A stretch of DNA of 64,000 nucleotides from Candidatus Nitrotoga sp. MKT (GTDB lineage: Bacteria; Pseudomonadota; Gammaproteobacteria; Burkholderiales; Gallionellaceae). How positions within the stretch are numbered: the stretch's first letter is position 1; each line of letters begins with the position of its first letter. Made by a program: the position numbers and the translations under genes. Location of the stretch: assembly GCA_003402345.1 (NCBI GenBank), contig QFXH01000013.1:1-64000 (forward strand), given 5' to 3'. Positions 39,754 to 48,946 of this stretch are shown one piece after another. The notes under the pieces were generated by a model. It searched no databases and was not told where the DNA came from. It was given only the letters and a program-made list of their open reading frames with translations.

Positions 39754-40730
39754 ACATGATCGAACCAGCACAATTTATTACAGAAGCGTTACGCGGAACG
39801 CTACGCAATAACGTTGCTATGGGCCGCCATACCAGTTGGCGTGCTGGTGGCCATGCTGAACGGGTCTATCAACCCGCTGATCTGGCCGACTTGATCATTT
39901 TTCTGCGTACCTTGCCAGCAGACGAGCCGGTGGTCGCTATAGGATTAGGTAGTAATTTGTTGGTTCGTGATGGAGGCTTACGCGGCACGGTGCTGCTATT
40001 ACATGCGGCGCTCACAGAAATGCGCATCGAAGCGGATGGATCAATCTATGTACAGGCTGGTGTATCCGGTGCCAAGCTGGCCCGCTTCGCTGCGAAGCAT
40101 AACCTAAAAGGTGCGGAATTCTTCGCCGGAATACCCGGTACACTGGGCGGAATGTTGGCAATGAACGCTGGCTGCTACGGTAGCGAAACTTGGGGTGTGG
40201 TGAAAAATGTGCAGACGCTAATGCGTAGCGGAAAACTATTGGAACGTGAGCCGGACGATTATGAAATTGGCTATCGGCATGTTGTATTACGAAAAAATGG
40301 CAAATATCTTGAGCACGACGACCATATCCCTAATTCCTTGCCTTTTTACCAAGAGGAGTTTTTCGTCGGCGCGAGACTGCGCTTGCCCGCTGGCGACGGC
40401 GAAACCGCTCGCCGCGAAATGAAATCGCTGCTATCCAAGCGCATTGCCTCCCAGCCCTTAAACCTACCAAATGCTGGCTCGGTGTTCCGCAATCCGCCAA
40501 ACGATTATGCGGCACGCCTAATCGAGCAGTGCGGATTAAAAGGCTTGCAGATCGGTGGTGCGCGCGTATCAGAAAAGCACGCCAATTTTATCGTGAATGT
40601 GGGCGGAGCTACGGCAGCAGACATTGAAAAACTGATTAACAAAGTGCAAGTGATTGTGCAGCATAAGACCGGAATTGGCCTGCATCAGGAAGTGCGAATC
40701 ATAGGCGAGTACGCAAACACTCATGAATAA
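39750..40730 (+). CDS. murB: UDP-N-acetylenolpyruvoylglucosamine reductase MurB
   Basis: A 326-residue FAD enzyme that reduces UDP-GlcNAc-enolpyruvate to UDP-MurNAc. FAD-binding pattern: [40 protein letters not shown] and [40 protein letters not shown] carries the catalytic Ser, and the C-terminal Glu region is HQEVRIIGE. Overlap of 4 bases with murC and 8 with ddl. Confidence 0.95.
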   Translation: MNMIEPAQFITEALRGTLRNNVAMGRHTSWRAGGHAERVYQPADLADLIIFLRTLPADEPVVAIGLGSNLLVRDGGLRGTVLLLHAALTEMRIEADGSIYVQAGVSGAKLARFAAKHNLKGAEFFAGIPGTLGGMLAMNAGCYGSETWGVVKNVQTLMRSGKLLEREPDDYEIGYRHVVLRKNGKYLEHDDHIPNSLPFYQEEFFVGARLRLPAGDGETARREMKSLLSKRIASQPLNLPNAGSVFRNPPNDYAARLIEQCGLKGLQIGGARVSEKHANFIVNVGGATAADIEKLINKVQVIVQHKTGIGLHQEVRIIGEYANTHE

Positions 40731-41670
40731 CCAATCTCTTTTCCCACACTCTCTGCCCCCCACACAACATGGAAAAGTTGCGGTCTTATATGGCGGGCGC
40801 TCCGCCGAGCGCGAAATTTCGCTCAAGAGCGGTGCAGCAGTACTGGCCGCGCTACTAAAAAGTGGGATTGATGCCCAGCCATTTGACCCTGCAGAACAGG
40901 ATTTACATAAACTACTGGAGGGTGGTTTTCAACGCGCCTTCATTGCGCTGCACGGACGCTTCGGCGAGGACGGCACGATGCAAGGCGCACTTGAATTGAT
41001 GAACATACCCTATACCGGTAGCGGGGTATTGGCTTCAGCGCTAGCCATGGACAAGTGGCGCAGCAAACTGGTGTGGCAGGCTGCGGGACTGCCTATTCCG
41101 GCTTATGAGATGCTCAATGCAGCCAGCGATTTAACTACAGTAGTGAAGCGGCTAGGATTGCCACTATTCATCAAGCCAGCCCATGAAGGCTCCAGTGTGG
41201 GCATCAGTAAAGTAAAAAAAATCAGTGAAATGCAAGCTGCCTATGCAGAAGCGGCGAAGCACGACAAGCTGGTAATTGCGGAGACATTTATTAGCGGGGG
41301 CGAATACACGGTCGCCATCCTTGGTGAGCAAGCGCTGCCAGTAATTAAGATCGAACCCGCCAATGAATTTTACGACTATGAGGCAAAGTACTTACGCAAC
41401 GATACACGTTATCTGTGCCCCGCTGGCTTGTCGCAAGAAAAAGAAGCTGAGATGCAACGCCTGGCACTACAAGGTTTTGCACTGATCGGAGGTGCCGGTT
41501 GGGGACGTGTGGATTTTTTGATGGACGAAGCTGGACAGCCGTATTTGCTGGAGGTCAATACCGTGCCGGGCATGACCGACCATAGTTTGGTACCGATGGC
41601 TGCACGTCAGGCCGGAATGAGTTTCGAACAACTGGTGCTAACCATACTGGAGTTGACCCATGTGGGATAA
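40723..41670 (+). CDS. ddl: D-alanine:D-alanine ligase Ddl
   Basis: A 315-residue ATP-grasp enzyme making D-Ala-D-Ala for MurF. Features: [80 protein letters not shown], and [20 protein letters not shown] with the metal-binding Glu/Asn. ATG 40723 overlaps murB; the end overlaps ftsQ by 11 bases. Type is DdlB by position in the dcw cluster. Confidence 0.95.
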   Translation: MNNQSLFPHSLPPTQHGKVAVLYGGRSAEREISLKSGAAVLAALLKSGIDAQPFDPAEQDLHKLLEGGFQRAFIALHGRFGEDGTMQGALELMNIPYTGSGVLASALAMDKWRSKLVWQAAGLPIPAYEMLNAASDLTTVVKRLGLPLFIKPAHEGSSVGISKVKKISEMQAAYAEAAKHDKLVIAETFISGGEYTVAILGEQALPVIKIEPANEFYDYEAKYLRNDTRYLCPAGLSQEKEAEMQRLALQGFALIGGAGWGRVDFLMDEAGQPYLLEVNTVPGMTDHSLVPMAARQAGMSFEQLVLTILELTHVG

Positions 41671-42448
41671 GCCGGAGTCATTACACATAATTTCCAACAC
41701 GCTGTTCGGCATTTGCTTCGTACTGATTTTATATGGCGCGTTGCACTATGCGTTGCATTTGCCAGTGTTTGCGCTTCGCGTCGTATCTATTAGTACCGCG
41801 CTGAATCAAGTGGTTCCTGCTCACATTGAGGCCATGGTGCGCAATGAACTGCATGGTAATTTTTTCACTGTGGATCTTGAACGGACACGACGGGCTTTTG
41901 AGAGCATCCCTTGGGTGCGTAAAGTAAGTATGCGGCGCCATTTCCCATGGCGGCTGGAAATAAGCTTGGAAGAGCATGTAGCGCTAGCGCATTGGAACGA
42001 GGCAGGGTTGGTGAGCACCCATGGCGAAATATTCTCGGCTGAGACAGACAAGCTATTGCCAAAATTCATCGGGCAATCCGATAGCGCAGCCGAAGTGACC
42101 CAAATGTATGCCGCATTTACTGAGCAGCTTGCCCCGCTTAAGCAAGAAATTACAGAAATCAGCTTGTCTCCCCGCCGTTCATGGCGGTTGCGCCTGAACA
42201 ACGGCATGCTGCTGGAATTAGGGCGCGAACAGTCAAAGCAGCGCTTGGCTCGCTTTGTGGCGGTATATCCATACAGCGTGATACCCATGCAACAAAATTA
42301 TGAATTTTTTCATGCAGGGAAAGCTCCGCATAAAAATGGACTACAACGCAAAGAAGAATATGTGGATTTGCGTTATCGCAATGGCTTCGCCGCTTATCTG
42401 TCGAGTACAGCAAACGGTCTGGGCATAATCGGAAAAAAAGCGATGTAA
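41660..42448 (+). CDS. ftsQ: Cell division protein FtsQ
   Basis: A 262-residue bitopic membrane protein. N-terminal helix [20 protein letters not shown], then the POTRA domain (ALRVVSIS to [13 protein letters not shown], about residues 38-110), then the beta domain ([20 protein letters not shown]). It recruits FtsLB to the septum. ATG 41660 overlaps ddl. A 104-base gap to ftsA may hold a promoter for ftsAZ. Confidence 0.93.
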   Translation: MWDKPESLHIISNTLFGICFVLILYGALHYALHLPVFALRVVSISTALNQVVPAHIEAMVRNELHGNFFTVDLERTRRAFESIPWVRKVSMRRHFPWRLEISLEEHVALAHWNEAGLVSTHGEIFSAETDKLLPKFIGQSDSAAEVTQMYAAFTEQLAPLKQEITEISLSPRRSWRLRLNNGMLLELGREQSKQRLARFVAVYPYSVIPMQQNYEFFHAGKAPHKNGLQRKEEYVDLRYRNGFAAYLSSTANGLGIIGKKAM

Positions 42449-42552
42449 GACGAAGCTAAAATTCCAGAGAGGATTTATCTCGTAATAGAACACGTATGTT
42501 AGGCATGCATCGTCCATACAACGCAAAAAAGTTTAGGCAGTGGAGAAATGCA

Positions 42553-43788
42553 ATGAGTAATAGCAGGGAAAACAAGAATTTGATCATAGGACTGGATATC
42601 GGCACGTCCAAAATTGTCGCTATCGTCGCCGAAATCAAGTCTGAAGGAACGATGGAAGTAATTGGCGTAGGGATGTATGAATCCTCCGGCATGAAAAAGG
42701 GAATGGTCGTCAATATTGATGCGACAGTAGCGGCGATCCAGCGTGCACTGGGTGATGCCGAGTTAATGGCTGACTGCAAGATTCGTGAGGTTTACACCGG
42801 TATCGCGGGCAGCCATATAAAAAGTTCCAATGCCAATGGCATGGTCAAAATTAAAGACCGGGAAGTTGCACAGGCCGACATCGACCGAGCGGTTGAAACC
42901 GCCAGTTCGCTAAGCCTGCCTAGCGACCAGCAGATATTGCACATTTTGGAACAAGAATTCAGCATTGATGGGCAAGGAAATATCAAGAAGCCGTTGGGTA
43001 TGAGCGGTATGCGCCTTGAGGTTGAGGTACATATCGTTACTGGTGCGGTCGCAGCGGCACAAAACATCATGAAGTGCGTGCACCGCTGCGGGCTAGAAGT
43101 ACGAGAAATGATCCTGCAACCGCTGGCATCCAGCAAGGCGGTTTTATCGGACGATGAGAGAGATTTAGGCGTGTGCTTAGTGGACATCGGCGGCGGTACG
43201 ACCGATGTGGCGATTTTTACGGGTGGCGCAATTCGTCATACCGCCGTCATTCCGATTGCAGGTGACCAGATTACAAATGATGTCGCAATGGCTTTGCGCA
43301 CCCCGACTACCGATGCGGAAGATATCAAGATCAAATATGGCTGCGCTCTGCGTCAGCTCGCTGATGATGGTTCGATCAGTGTCCCTGGAGTCGGTGAGCG
43401 CGGTATTCGTATGTTGTCACGGCAAACCTTAGCGGAGGTTATTGAGCCACGCGTGGAGGAGCTTTATATGCTGGTGCAGGCTGAGCTGCGCCGCAGTGGA
43501 TTTGAAAATTTACTGTCCTCGGGCATCGTCATCACTGGAGGCAGCAGCGCTATGCAGGGGATGGTGGAGTTAGGTGAGGAAATATTCCATATGCCGGTGC
43601 GTTTAGGACTGCCGCGCTATATAGGTGGGCTGTCTGATGTAGTGAAAACCCCCCGTTTTTCCACCGGCGTTGGTTTGCTGCTCTATGGGTTGGAACAATA
43701 CCAGCATAATCAGGCGGCGCGTCAGCGTTCGAATTCTTTCAGCGAAGTACTAAATAGTATGAAAGCATGGTTCAAAGGAAATTTTTAG
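42553..43788 (+). CDS. ftsA: Cell division protein FtsA
   Basis: A 411-residue actin-fold ATPase that ties FtsZ to the membrane. ATG 42553 follows GGAG; the track start 42496 adds an unlikely 19 residues. Blocks: LIIGLDIGTSKIVAIVAEIK, CLVDIGGGTTDVAIFTGGAI and SGIVITGGSSAMQGMVELGE. The C-terminal FSEVLNSMKAWFKGNF is the amphipathic membrane-targeting helix. It precedes ftsZ by 80 bases. Confidence 0.95.
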   Translation: MSNSRENKNLIIGLDIGTSKIVAIVAEIKSEGTMEVIGVGMYESSGMKKGMVVNIDATVAAIQRALGDAELMADCKIREVYTGIAGSHIKSSNANGMVKIKDREVAQADIDRAVETASSLSLPSDQQILHILEQEFSIDGQGNIKKPLGMSGMRLEVEVHIVTGAVAAAQNIMKCVHRCGLEVREMILQPLASSKAVLSDDERDLGVCLVDIGGGTTDVAIFTGGAIRHTAVIPIAGDQITNDVAMALRTPTTDAEDIKIKYGCALRQLADDGSISVPGVGERGIRMLSRQTLAEVIEPRVEELYMLVQAELRRSGFENLLSSGIVITGGSSAMQGMVELGEEIFHMPVRLGLPRYIGGLSDVVKTPRFSTGVGLLLYGLEQYQHNQAARQRSNSFSEVLNSMKAWFKGNF

Positions 43789-43868
43789 CAAAATAGTTTC
43801 TAGCTGGGCACAACCAAATGTGCTCACTAGGTGTTTGAATTTATATCGTCAACAACAAGGGGAAAACA

Positions 43869-45026
43869 ATGTTTGAAATCGAGAACGTACAACTTCAGGA
43901 CGCGGTAATTAAGGTTATCGGCGTAGGCGGCTGCGGCGGCAATGCCGTGGACCATATGATTGAGAAAGGCGTGCAAGGTGTAGAGTTCATCGTCATTAAT
44001 ACCGATGCCCAAGCGCTCAACCGCAACAAAGCACGCACTCAATTACAGATAGGTGCCACTATTACCAAAGGGTTAGGTGCGGGAGCAATTCCGGATGTTG
44101 GACGAGCCGCTGCCGAAGAAGATCGCGAGCGCATTGCCGATTTGATCCAAGGTGCCAATATGATATTTATCACTGCAGGGATGGGCGGTGGCACGGGTAC
44201 CGGCGCGGCACCCGTAGTAGCCCAGATAGCCAAGGAAATGGACATCCTCACCGTAGCCGTGGTAACCAAACCATTTCTTCACGAAGGCAAACGCATGCGT
44301 TTGGCACAAACTGGCATCGAAGCACTGTGCGAGTCTGTAGACTCACTCATCATCGTACCAAATGAAAAGCTGATGACCGTGCTAGGCGAAGATACTAGTT
44401 TACTGGATGCATTCAGCGCCTCCAACAGTGTGTTACAAGGCGCGGTGGCGGGTATTGCCGAGGTAATTAATGTACCCGGCCTGATGAATGTGGACTTTGC
44501 CGATGTACGCACTCTTATGTCTGAAAACGGTATGGCGATGATGGGATCGGCTACTGCCTCTGGATCGGATCGCGCTAAAGTTGCGGCAGAACGCGCCATG
44601 TCCAGCCCTTTGCTGGAGGACGTTAATTTAGCAGGCGCACGCGGTGTATTAATCAATATCAGCTCCAGTAGTAAACTAACCTTGAGGGAATTCAGGGAAA
44701 TTACCAATAGTGTGCAATTTGCAATTGAAGAAGCCACCGTAATAGTTGGCTCTGTGTTTGATGAGAGCATGGGTGACGAACTGCGAGTGACTATTGTGGC
44801 AACTGGCTTGGGTTCACCACTGGAACGCAAGCAAGCTAAGCCGGAACTTGTTTATGGGAAACGCACAGGCACGCATAATGAACCAATCTTTGTGGGCAAT
44901 TTTAAAGAGCTTGAAATGCCTGCAGTAATACGTAATGGCCGCCACCGCGAAGCAGTCGAAGCGATGAAGCAATCCGGTGTAGACACGCTGGACATTCCGT
45001 CCTTTCTGCGCAAGCAAGCCGATTAA
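43869..45026 (+). CDS. ftsZ: Cell division GTPase FtsZ
   Basis: A 385-residue tubulin-like GTPase that builds the Z ring. The GTP-binding loop is GMGGGTGTGAAPVVAQIA; the N-terminus VIKVIGVGGCGGNAVDHMIE and the synergy loop region NVDFADVRTLMSENGMAMMG are standard. The C-terminal DTLDIPSFLRKQAD is the conserved peptide that binds FtsA and ZipA. ATG 43869 has AAGGGGAAAAC before it. Confidence 0.97.
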   Translation: MFEIENVQLQDAVIKVIGVGGCGGNAVDHMIEKGVQGVEFIVINTDAQALNRNKARTQLQIGATITKGLGAGAIPDVGRAAAEEDRERIADLIQGANMIFITAGMGGGTGTGAAPVVAQIAKEMDILTVAVVTKPFLHEGKRMRLAQTGIEALCESVDSLIIVPNEKLMTVLGEDTSLLDAFSASNSVLQGAVAGIAEVINVPGLMNVDFADVRTLMSENGMAMMGSATASGSDRAKVAAERAMSSPLLEDVNLAGARGVLINISSSSKLTLREFREITNSVQFAIEEATVIVGSVFDESMGDELRVTIVATGLGSPLERKQAKPELVYGKRTGTHNEPIFVGNFKELEMPAVIRNGRHREAVEAMKQSGVDTLDIPSFLRKQAD

Positions 45027-45154
45027 TACCGTTCTGGGAGTGCGAACCCCATCCTTTTCAGCCGTTGCAATCAAAAGGCAGCAGGGTAGCGGACGACAAA
45101 TTTGTTTCAATGAAAAGGGGTACGCACCTTGCGGTTTGCTTCAAGAACCCTGCA

Positions 45155-45175
45155 CAACATCAGTATAATCAGTGC
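45155..45175 (+). promoter_or_regulatory. Putative lpxC promoter
   Basis: A perfect TATAAT at 45164-45169, 64 bases before lpxC, with no good -35 at 16-18 bases. It lies in the 206-base gap after ftsZ, in which I saw no terminator. Confidence 0.45.
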
Positions 45176-45232
45176 CCGAATGAACTATGTTAAAATTAAA
45201 AACGAAATTATTTATAACTTTCTTAAAGCAAC

Positions 45233-46144
45233 ATGGTTAAGCAACGTACATTAAAAAACTCGGTGCATGCTACTGGGGTAGGGCTGCATACTGGTGAGCG
45301 AGTTAATCTTACTTTGTCTCCCGCACCGGCAAACAGTGGTATTGTATTTCGCCGGGTAGATGTTATACCAATGGTAGTAATACGCGCTGAAGCGCATACT
45401 GTACATGATACCCGCCTGTCCACCTGCCTGGAAGTAAACGGCACCCGTGTAGCCACTATTGAACATCTAATGTCCGCTTTTGCCGGACTTGGTGTGGACA
45501 ACGCCTTTGTTGATTTGACTAGCACAGAAGTGCCAATTATGGACGGAAGCGCCGGGACATTTATTTTCCTTTTGCAATCTGCGGGCATCATCGAACAATC
45601 TGCGGCAAAGAAATTCATCCGCATCAAAAAAATAATAGAAATCAAGGATGGTGACAAATGGGTACGCTTCGAACCATTCAACGGTTACAAACTTAACATT
45701 ACTATTAATTTTTCCCATCCTGTATTTACCTCTACCAAACAGCATGTGACGATAGATTTAGGGGAACACTCTTATATCAAAGAAGTGAGCCGGGCCCGCA
45801 CCTTCGGTTTCATGCATGACGTTGAGCATATGCGAGCTCAAGGATTGGCACTGGGTGGCAATTTAGACAATGCCATCATGATGGATGAATATCGCGTCAT
45901 CAACCCAGATGGGCTGCGCTTTGAGGACGAATTTGTCAAACACAAAATTTTAGATGCTATTGGCGATCTATATTTGCTCGGACATCCATTGATCGGCGCT
46001 TTCTCTGGCTATAAATCTGGCCATGCCCTCAACAATGCCTTGCTACGCACCTTGCTTGCCGATGAACAGGCGTGGGAATTCGTAACTTTCAACAAGGCCG
46101 AGGAAGCACCGGCATTCCTGCGCTTACAATTGCAAACTGCCTAA
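45233..46144 (+). CDS. lpxC: UDP-3-O-acyl-GlcNAc deacetylase LpxC
   Basis: A 303-residue zinc amidase, the committed step of lipid A synthesis. Zinc ligands are in [20 protein letters not shown] (first His) and [20 protein letters not shown] (His and Asp). The catalytic His is in [14 protein letters not shown]. The hydrophobic-tunnel segment [20 protein letters not shown] is present. It closes the dcw cluster, as in many proteobacteria. Confidence 0.96.
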   Translation: MVKQRTLKNSVHATGVGLHTGERVNLTLSPAPANSGIVFRRVDVIPMVVIRAEAHTVHDTRLSTCLEVNGTRVATIEHLMSAFAGLGVDNAFVDLTSTEVPIMDGSAGTFIFLLQSAGIIEQSAAKKFIRIKKIIEIKDGDKWVRFEPFNGYKLNITINFSHPVFTSTKQHVTIDLGEHSYIKEVSRARTFGFMHDVEHMRAQGLALGGNLDNAIMMDEYRVINPDGLRFEDEFVKHKILDAIGDLYLLGHPLIGAFSGYKSGHALNNALLRTLLADEQAWEFVTFNKAEEAPAFLRLQLQTA

Positions 46145-46242
46145 TTCGTCATCAAGCAGTCACTTTCCGACCCATCTTCAACAAGCGCAACAAGAATTAA
46201 GAGGCGTTAAATTCACCTACTCAACTGCTAAAGGTAAATACT

Positions 46243-46443
46243 TTGCTCATTCTGCGTCTGCTGCTCGTCCTAGTCGCTCTTTTCATTATCTTTTCCGTCG
46301 GGGCGTATACGGTTACCCGCAATCGCCGCTATCTAAACCTAGCCTGGCAAATAGTGCGCTTCGTAATTTTTATGCTGTTGATATTTGCCGTGCTATTTTT
46401 ATTAGAACGTTATGTTTTAATAGGCTGGCACATTTTTGTTTAG
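46243..46443 (+). CDS. Small two-helix membrane protein
   Basis: A 66-residue ORF with a TTG start at 46243. The sequence is almost entirely two hydrophobic helices (LLLVLVALFIIFSVGAYTV and IVRFVIFMLLIFAVLFLLER) with a basic loop (TRNRRYLNLAWQ). The positive-inside rule places the loop in the cytoplasm. It follows lpxC by 98 bases on the same strand. I do not recognise a family, and no clear ribosome site precedes the start, so coding is likely but not certain. Confidence 0.55.
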   Translation: MLILRLLLVLVALFIIFSVGAYTVTRNRRYLNLAWQIVRFVIFMLLIFAVLFLLERYVLIGWHIFV

Positions 46444-46684
46444 AACTAGTCAGCACCACAAAACCACGTAAATTTGAGCAAATTTCCCAAGAACACATAC
46501 TTCGGCTGAAACCAGATCAAAAACTAATCCGGGTAAACAAAAGTTACCAGCAGCGCCAAGCAAGGCAGCATTACTCTGTTGAAATGCTACAAGCGCATAT
46601 TAAAACTATTGTTTCTATAAGAAAATTGTATATCCAAATTGAAATTAGACCGATGCTCAACATGAAAGCCAAGCGTTAGAGAAC

Positions 46685-47086
46685 TCAATGTATGGAGCTT
46701 GCAGAATCCTTATCGAGATGTTGCACAAACTTTGCAGCAGCCTTTAGCACGTCGTCGAGAGGAATGATAAATGTTAGTTCAACCTCACCCATAAATACCC
46801 GCACAGCGCATTCAGTAGTGGTTCGGCCAATGGCTAATTCAATATGCTGCGCAGGAAGCGCACTTTTAGGTCCAGACCAAGATTTTACTTTTAAATCCGG
46901 CTCTTTTGCCCATTTCGATGCAAGTCCAAGAACTGGATATATCAAAGCATTCAATCCTTCCGGATTAATAATAAATTCTGTTTCAGCGCCATTAGTATCT
47001 GTTAATGCAAGACAAATTACATTACTTGCATCGGTAGGGTATGTTCGAACTGAAGCTATTGGTCTTAATGGTTTTTCATTTGACAT
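46685..47086 (-). CDS. Hypothetical protein, 133 residues
   Basis: A soluble-looking protein with no signal peptide and no helix long enough for the membrane. It begins SNEKPLRPIASVRTYPTDAS, has VICLALTDTNGAETEFIINP in the first half and AVRVFMGEVELTFIIPLDDV near the end. Alternating hydrophobic positions suggest a beta-rich fold. The start ATG 47086 follows GGAA-type purines. It is isolated, with about 240-250 empty bases on each side. The overlapping plus-strand ORF 46692-47117 is its shadow. I cannot name a family or function. Confidence 0.65.
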   Translation of the reverse strand: MSNEKPLRPIASVRTYPTDASNVICLALTDTNGAETEFIINPEGLNALIYPVLGLASKWAKEPDLKVKSWSGPKSALPAQHIELAIGRTTTECAVRVFMGEVELTFIIPLDDVLKAAAKFVQHLDKDSASSIH

Positions 47087-47340
47087 TTTTTTCCTAACAG
47101 CAGAAGTGTTAATTTAACTTTTAATATTTAGTTGATAACGCCTCGCCACGAACACAACCGCGAAGAGATACCACTAGGAGTGAAATATTCAAACCAGAAT
47201 TAAAGCGTTAGCATTATATTGTCTCTACGCTAGGCACACAATGCTGTTTGTAGGGAATACTTGCATAGGAAATGTCTTTTGGATATACTTAGTCGAAGAG
47301 TGGCAATGGTTATTTTGAATAACGACAAAGGAGTAATACC

Positions 47341-47451
47341 ATGGAAGTATTGGTTCCCATAATGATTTTCGGCATTGGCATTATTATCGCCACAACTTTG
47401 GCTGGTTTAGGTATTCAACGGATTGTAGAAAGTCAAAAGGGTAATAAATAA
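47341..47451 (+). CDS. Small membrane peptide, 36 residues
   Basis: Too short for the ORF track. ATG 47341 follows AAAGGAGTAATACC, a strong ribosome site. The product is one hydrophobic helix (VPIMIFGIGIIIATTLAGLG) and a basic tail (QRIVESQKGNK), like the accessory peptides of respiratory complexes. It lies 125 bases before the half-oxidase gene on the same strand, separated by a hairpin. A role as a small partner of that protein or of the oxidase cluster is inference. Confidence 0.65.
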   Translation: MEVLVPIMIFGIGIIIATTLAGLGIQRIVESQKGNK

Positions 47452-47518
47452 ATATTATCCAGCTTTCTATAATAGAAATTCTCAAAACGACAAGAACACT
47501 TTTCCTGTTATTCGCATA

Positions 47519-47550
47519 GGCACGGCCCCGTATGTAGCCGTGCTTTCGTT
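47519..47550 (+). terminator. Hairpin between the 36-residue ORF and the half-oxidase gene
   Basis: GGCACGGC and GCCGTGC pair around a 10-base loop and are followed by TTTCGTT. It is a likely weak terminator or attenuator. Confidence 0.6.
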
Positions 47551-47576
47551 ATTGAAGCATCACGCCTACACTTCCC

Positions 47577-48095
47577 ATGCATTTAAACAACACTGAACTC
47601 CCTCACTTAATTAAGTTTTTGGTGGTTTCCACAATTTCTTTTTTTTTCGGTGCAATGCATGGCATGTTGCAAGTGATTCCATCCATACGAGCCTGGCTGG
47701 ATTCTATTGGCAGCCCTTACGGTGGTCCTGGGCACATGATAGATCCCTTGGCACATGCACACATAAACTTAATCGGAGGACTAGTAATATTGGCAATGGG
47801 AACCATGTATTATTTGTTGCCCATTATTAGCGGAAAGACAATTTACTCTTTGCGCTTGATAAATCACTCGTTTTGGTGGACAACGATAGGAGTGTTTTAT
47901 TTTTATACTACGCAAGTGGTATTCGGCATATTGGAAGGTAATTTATTATTAGAAAATAACCTACAAGCCATGGCACAAGTGCACCGCTTTTATGGACCTA
48001 TCGTAGCCAGTGCAGGAATGATTATGGCGACAGGTTTTTGCATCTATCTTGCTAACGTCTTATTCACGCTTAAAAATAACGACCGAAATCCTTAA
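47577..48095 (+). CDS. Half-length heme-copper-oxidase-like membrane protein (CcoN helices IX-XII)
   Basis: A 172-residue protein with about four helices. It aligns by eye to the C-terminal part of CcoN: GAMHGMLQVIPSIRAWLDSI for the helix IX-X region, DPLAHAHINLIGGLVILAMG for the heme-ligand helix (AHAH here and in the CcoN at 60.1 kb), MYYLLPIISGKTIYSLRLIN for the loop, then HSFWWTTIGVFYFYTTQVVF and QVHRFYGPIVASAGMIMATG. The copper-site His-His and the tyrosine of the first half are absent, so it cannot be an oxidase alone. It may bind heme and serve in electron transfer, assembly or quinol contact. It faces the FixH-like gene 13 bases away. Confidence 0.7.
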   Translation: MHLNNTELPHLIKFLVVSTISFFFGAMHGMLQVIPSIRAWLDSIGSPYGGPGHMIDPLAHAHINLIGGLVILAMGTMYYLLPIISGKTIYSLRLINHSFWWTTIGVFYFYTTQVVFGILEGNLLLENNLQAMAQVHRFYGPIVASAGMIMATGFCIYLANVLFTLKNNDRNP

Positions 48096-48108
48096 GAGTT
48101 GTTAATTG

Positions 48109-48537
48109 CTAAAGCGATAATTTCAACGGGAAACGCAGAACTCCTTCAACGCCGTTGCGTTTCATCTGCACCTGTAACACCGATCTAGTTCCTGGAGCGA
48201 CTTTCGCCGCCCTACGGTAAACCCCTACCTCTCCATCCTGTATTGCCTGTATCCATTGATCTTGGTCGTCAGTGCGCACCGAAACCATAACATTATGGAT
48301 CGGTCCACGCTCACCAGTCACTATCACCAAAAACTCGTTCACCCCAGGACGCGGTGGGCTAGGCCTGGATTCGACTCGTACCTCCGCATCCTGCCATTTT
48401 TGCGGTTGCGTATCAGCAACTCGGTCTCCACCACATGCTACTAGTAGCAGCAAAAAAAATAGCTTAATGTGTTTTACGTTTGCGCTCCGCAGTAAGTTAA
48501 CCGGGGGATACGAATTATTTTTCTGCATTGAGTTCAT
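48109..48537 (-). CDS. Small lipoprotein in the CcoG operon (FixH/YtkA-like)
   Basis: The preferred start is ATG 48537 (142 residues), which overlaps the gene before it; the track start at 48651 runs deep into that gene. The N-terminal helix ends in a lipobox (LFFLLLLVACGGD), so it is a lipoprotein facing the periplasm. The domain (VNEFLVIVTGERGPIHNVMV to RFPLKLSL) looks like an immunoglobulin-type fold of the FixH/YtkA kind often encoded next to CcoG. It may help deliver or hold metals or assemble the oxidase. It is the last gene of this four-gene operon. Confidence 0.6.
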   Translation of the reverse strand: MNSMQKNNSYPPVNLLRSANVKHIKLFFLLLLVACGGDRVADTQPQKWQDAEVRVESRPSPPRPGVNEFLVIVTGERGPIHNVMVSVRTDDQDQWIQAIQDGEVGVYRRAAKVAPGTRSVLQVQMKRNGVEGVLRFPLKLSL

Positions 48538-48946
48538 GGGATTGTTCTTTATTATTTTTGTCTGAATCCAACGTACCGCCAATCGACGATCCATATAGAT
48601 TAACCATGAACCGAACAAAAGCACTTCCGGCTGCGACATAAAACAAAGCAATGATGAACCCCCAGTCTACCCAAGGACGCTCATCACCCGGGCGGAGACC
48701 CCAAAAAGGGAAACTCAAACCTACCGCAACCAGTAACACCGCAACAGTCACTCCTATAAACCAATAGGGTATTTTTTTTTGCGATTCCGGAATGCTTTCT
48801 ACCAGCTCCCAATCTTCAAGCCCGCGTTTAGCCATACGTTCTTCATCAGAAGCATAGCCAAAACAATCATCCGGCTTCTCGCCCCAGCGCGGCTCATCTA
48901 CTTTCGATAAACCTTGAGATTTTTCACCAATATCGCTAGCGATCAC
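48515..48946 (-). CDS. Two-helix membrane protein in the CcoG operon
   Basis: A 143-residue protein. A hydrophilic N-terminal part of about 55 residues (includes GEKPDDCFGYASDEERMAKR) is followed by two helices (PYWFIGVTVAVLLVAVGLSF and WVDWGFIIALFYVAAGSAFV) and an acidic-basic tail (DSDKNNKEQSHELNAEK). It overlaps the ccoG-like gene by 4 bases and the lipoprotein gene by about 23. Not a family I know. The domain order, with a soluble region, a helical hairpin and a tail, resembles the 220-residue protein of the oxidase cluster at 57.1-57.7 kb. Confidence 0.7.
   Translation of the reverse strand: MIASDIGEKSQGLSKVDEPRWGEKPDDCFGYASDEERMAKRGLEDWELVESIPESQKKIPYWFIGVTVAVLLVAVGLSFPFWGLRPGDERPWVDWGFIIALFYVAAGSAFVRFMVNLYGSSIGGTLDSDKNNKEQSHELNAEK

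Noticed and set aside
46692-47117. 141-residue plus-strand ORF
   Set aside because: Almost completely overlaps the minus-strand 133-residue gene, which has the better start and a beta-type hydrophobic pattern.
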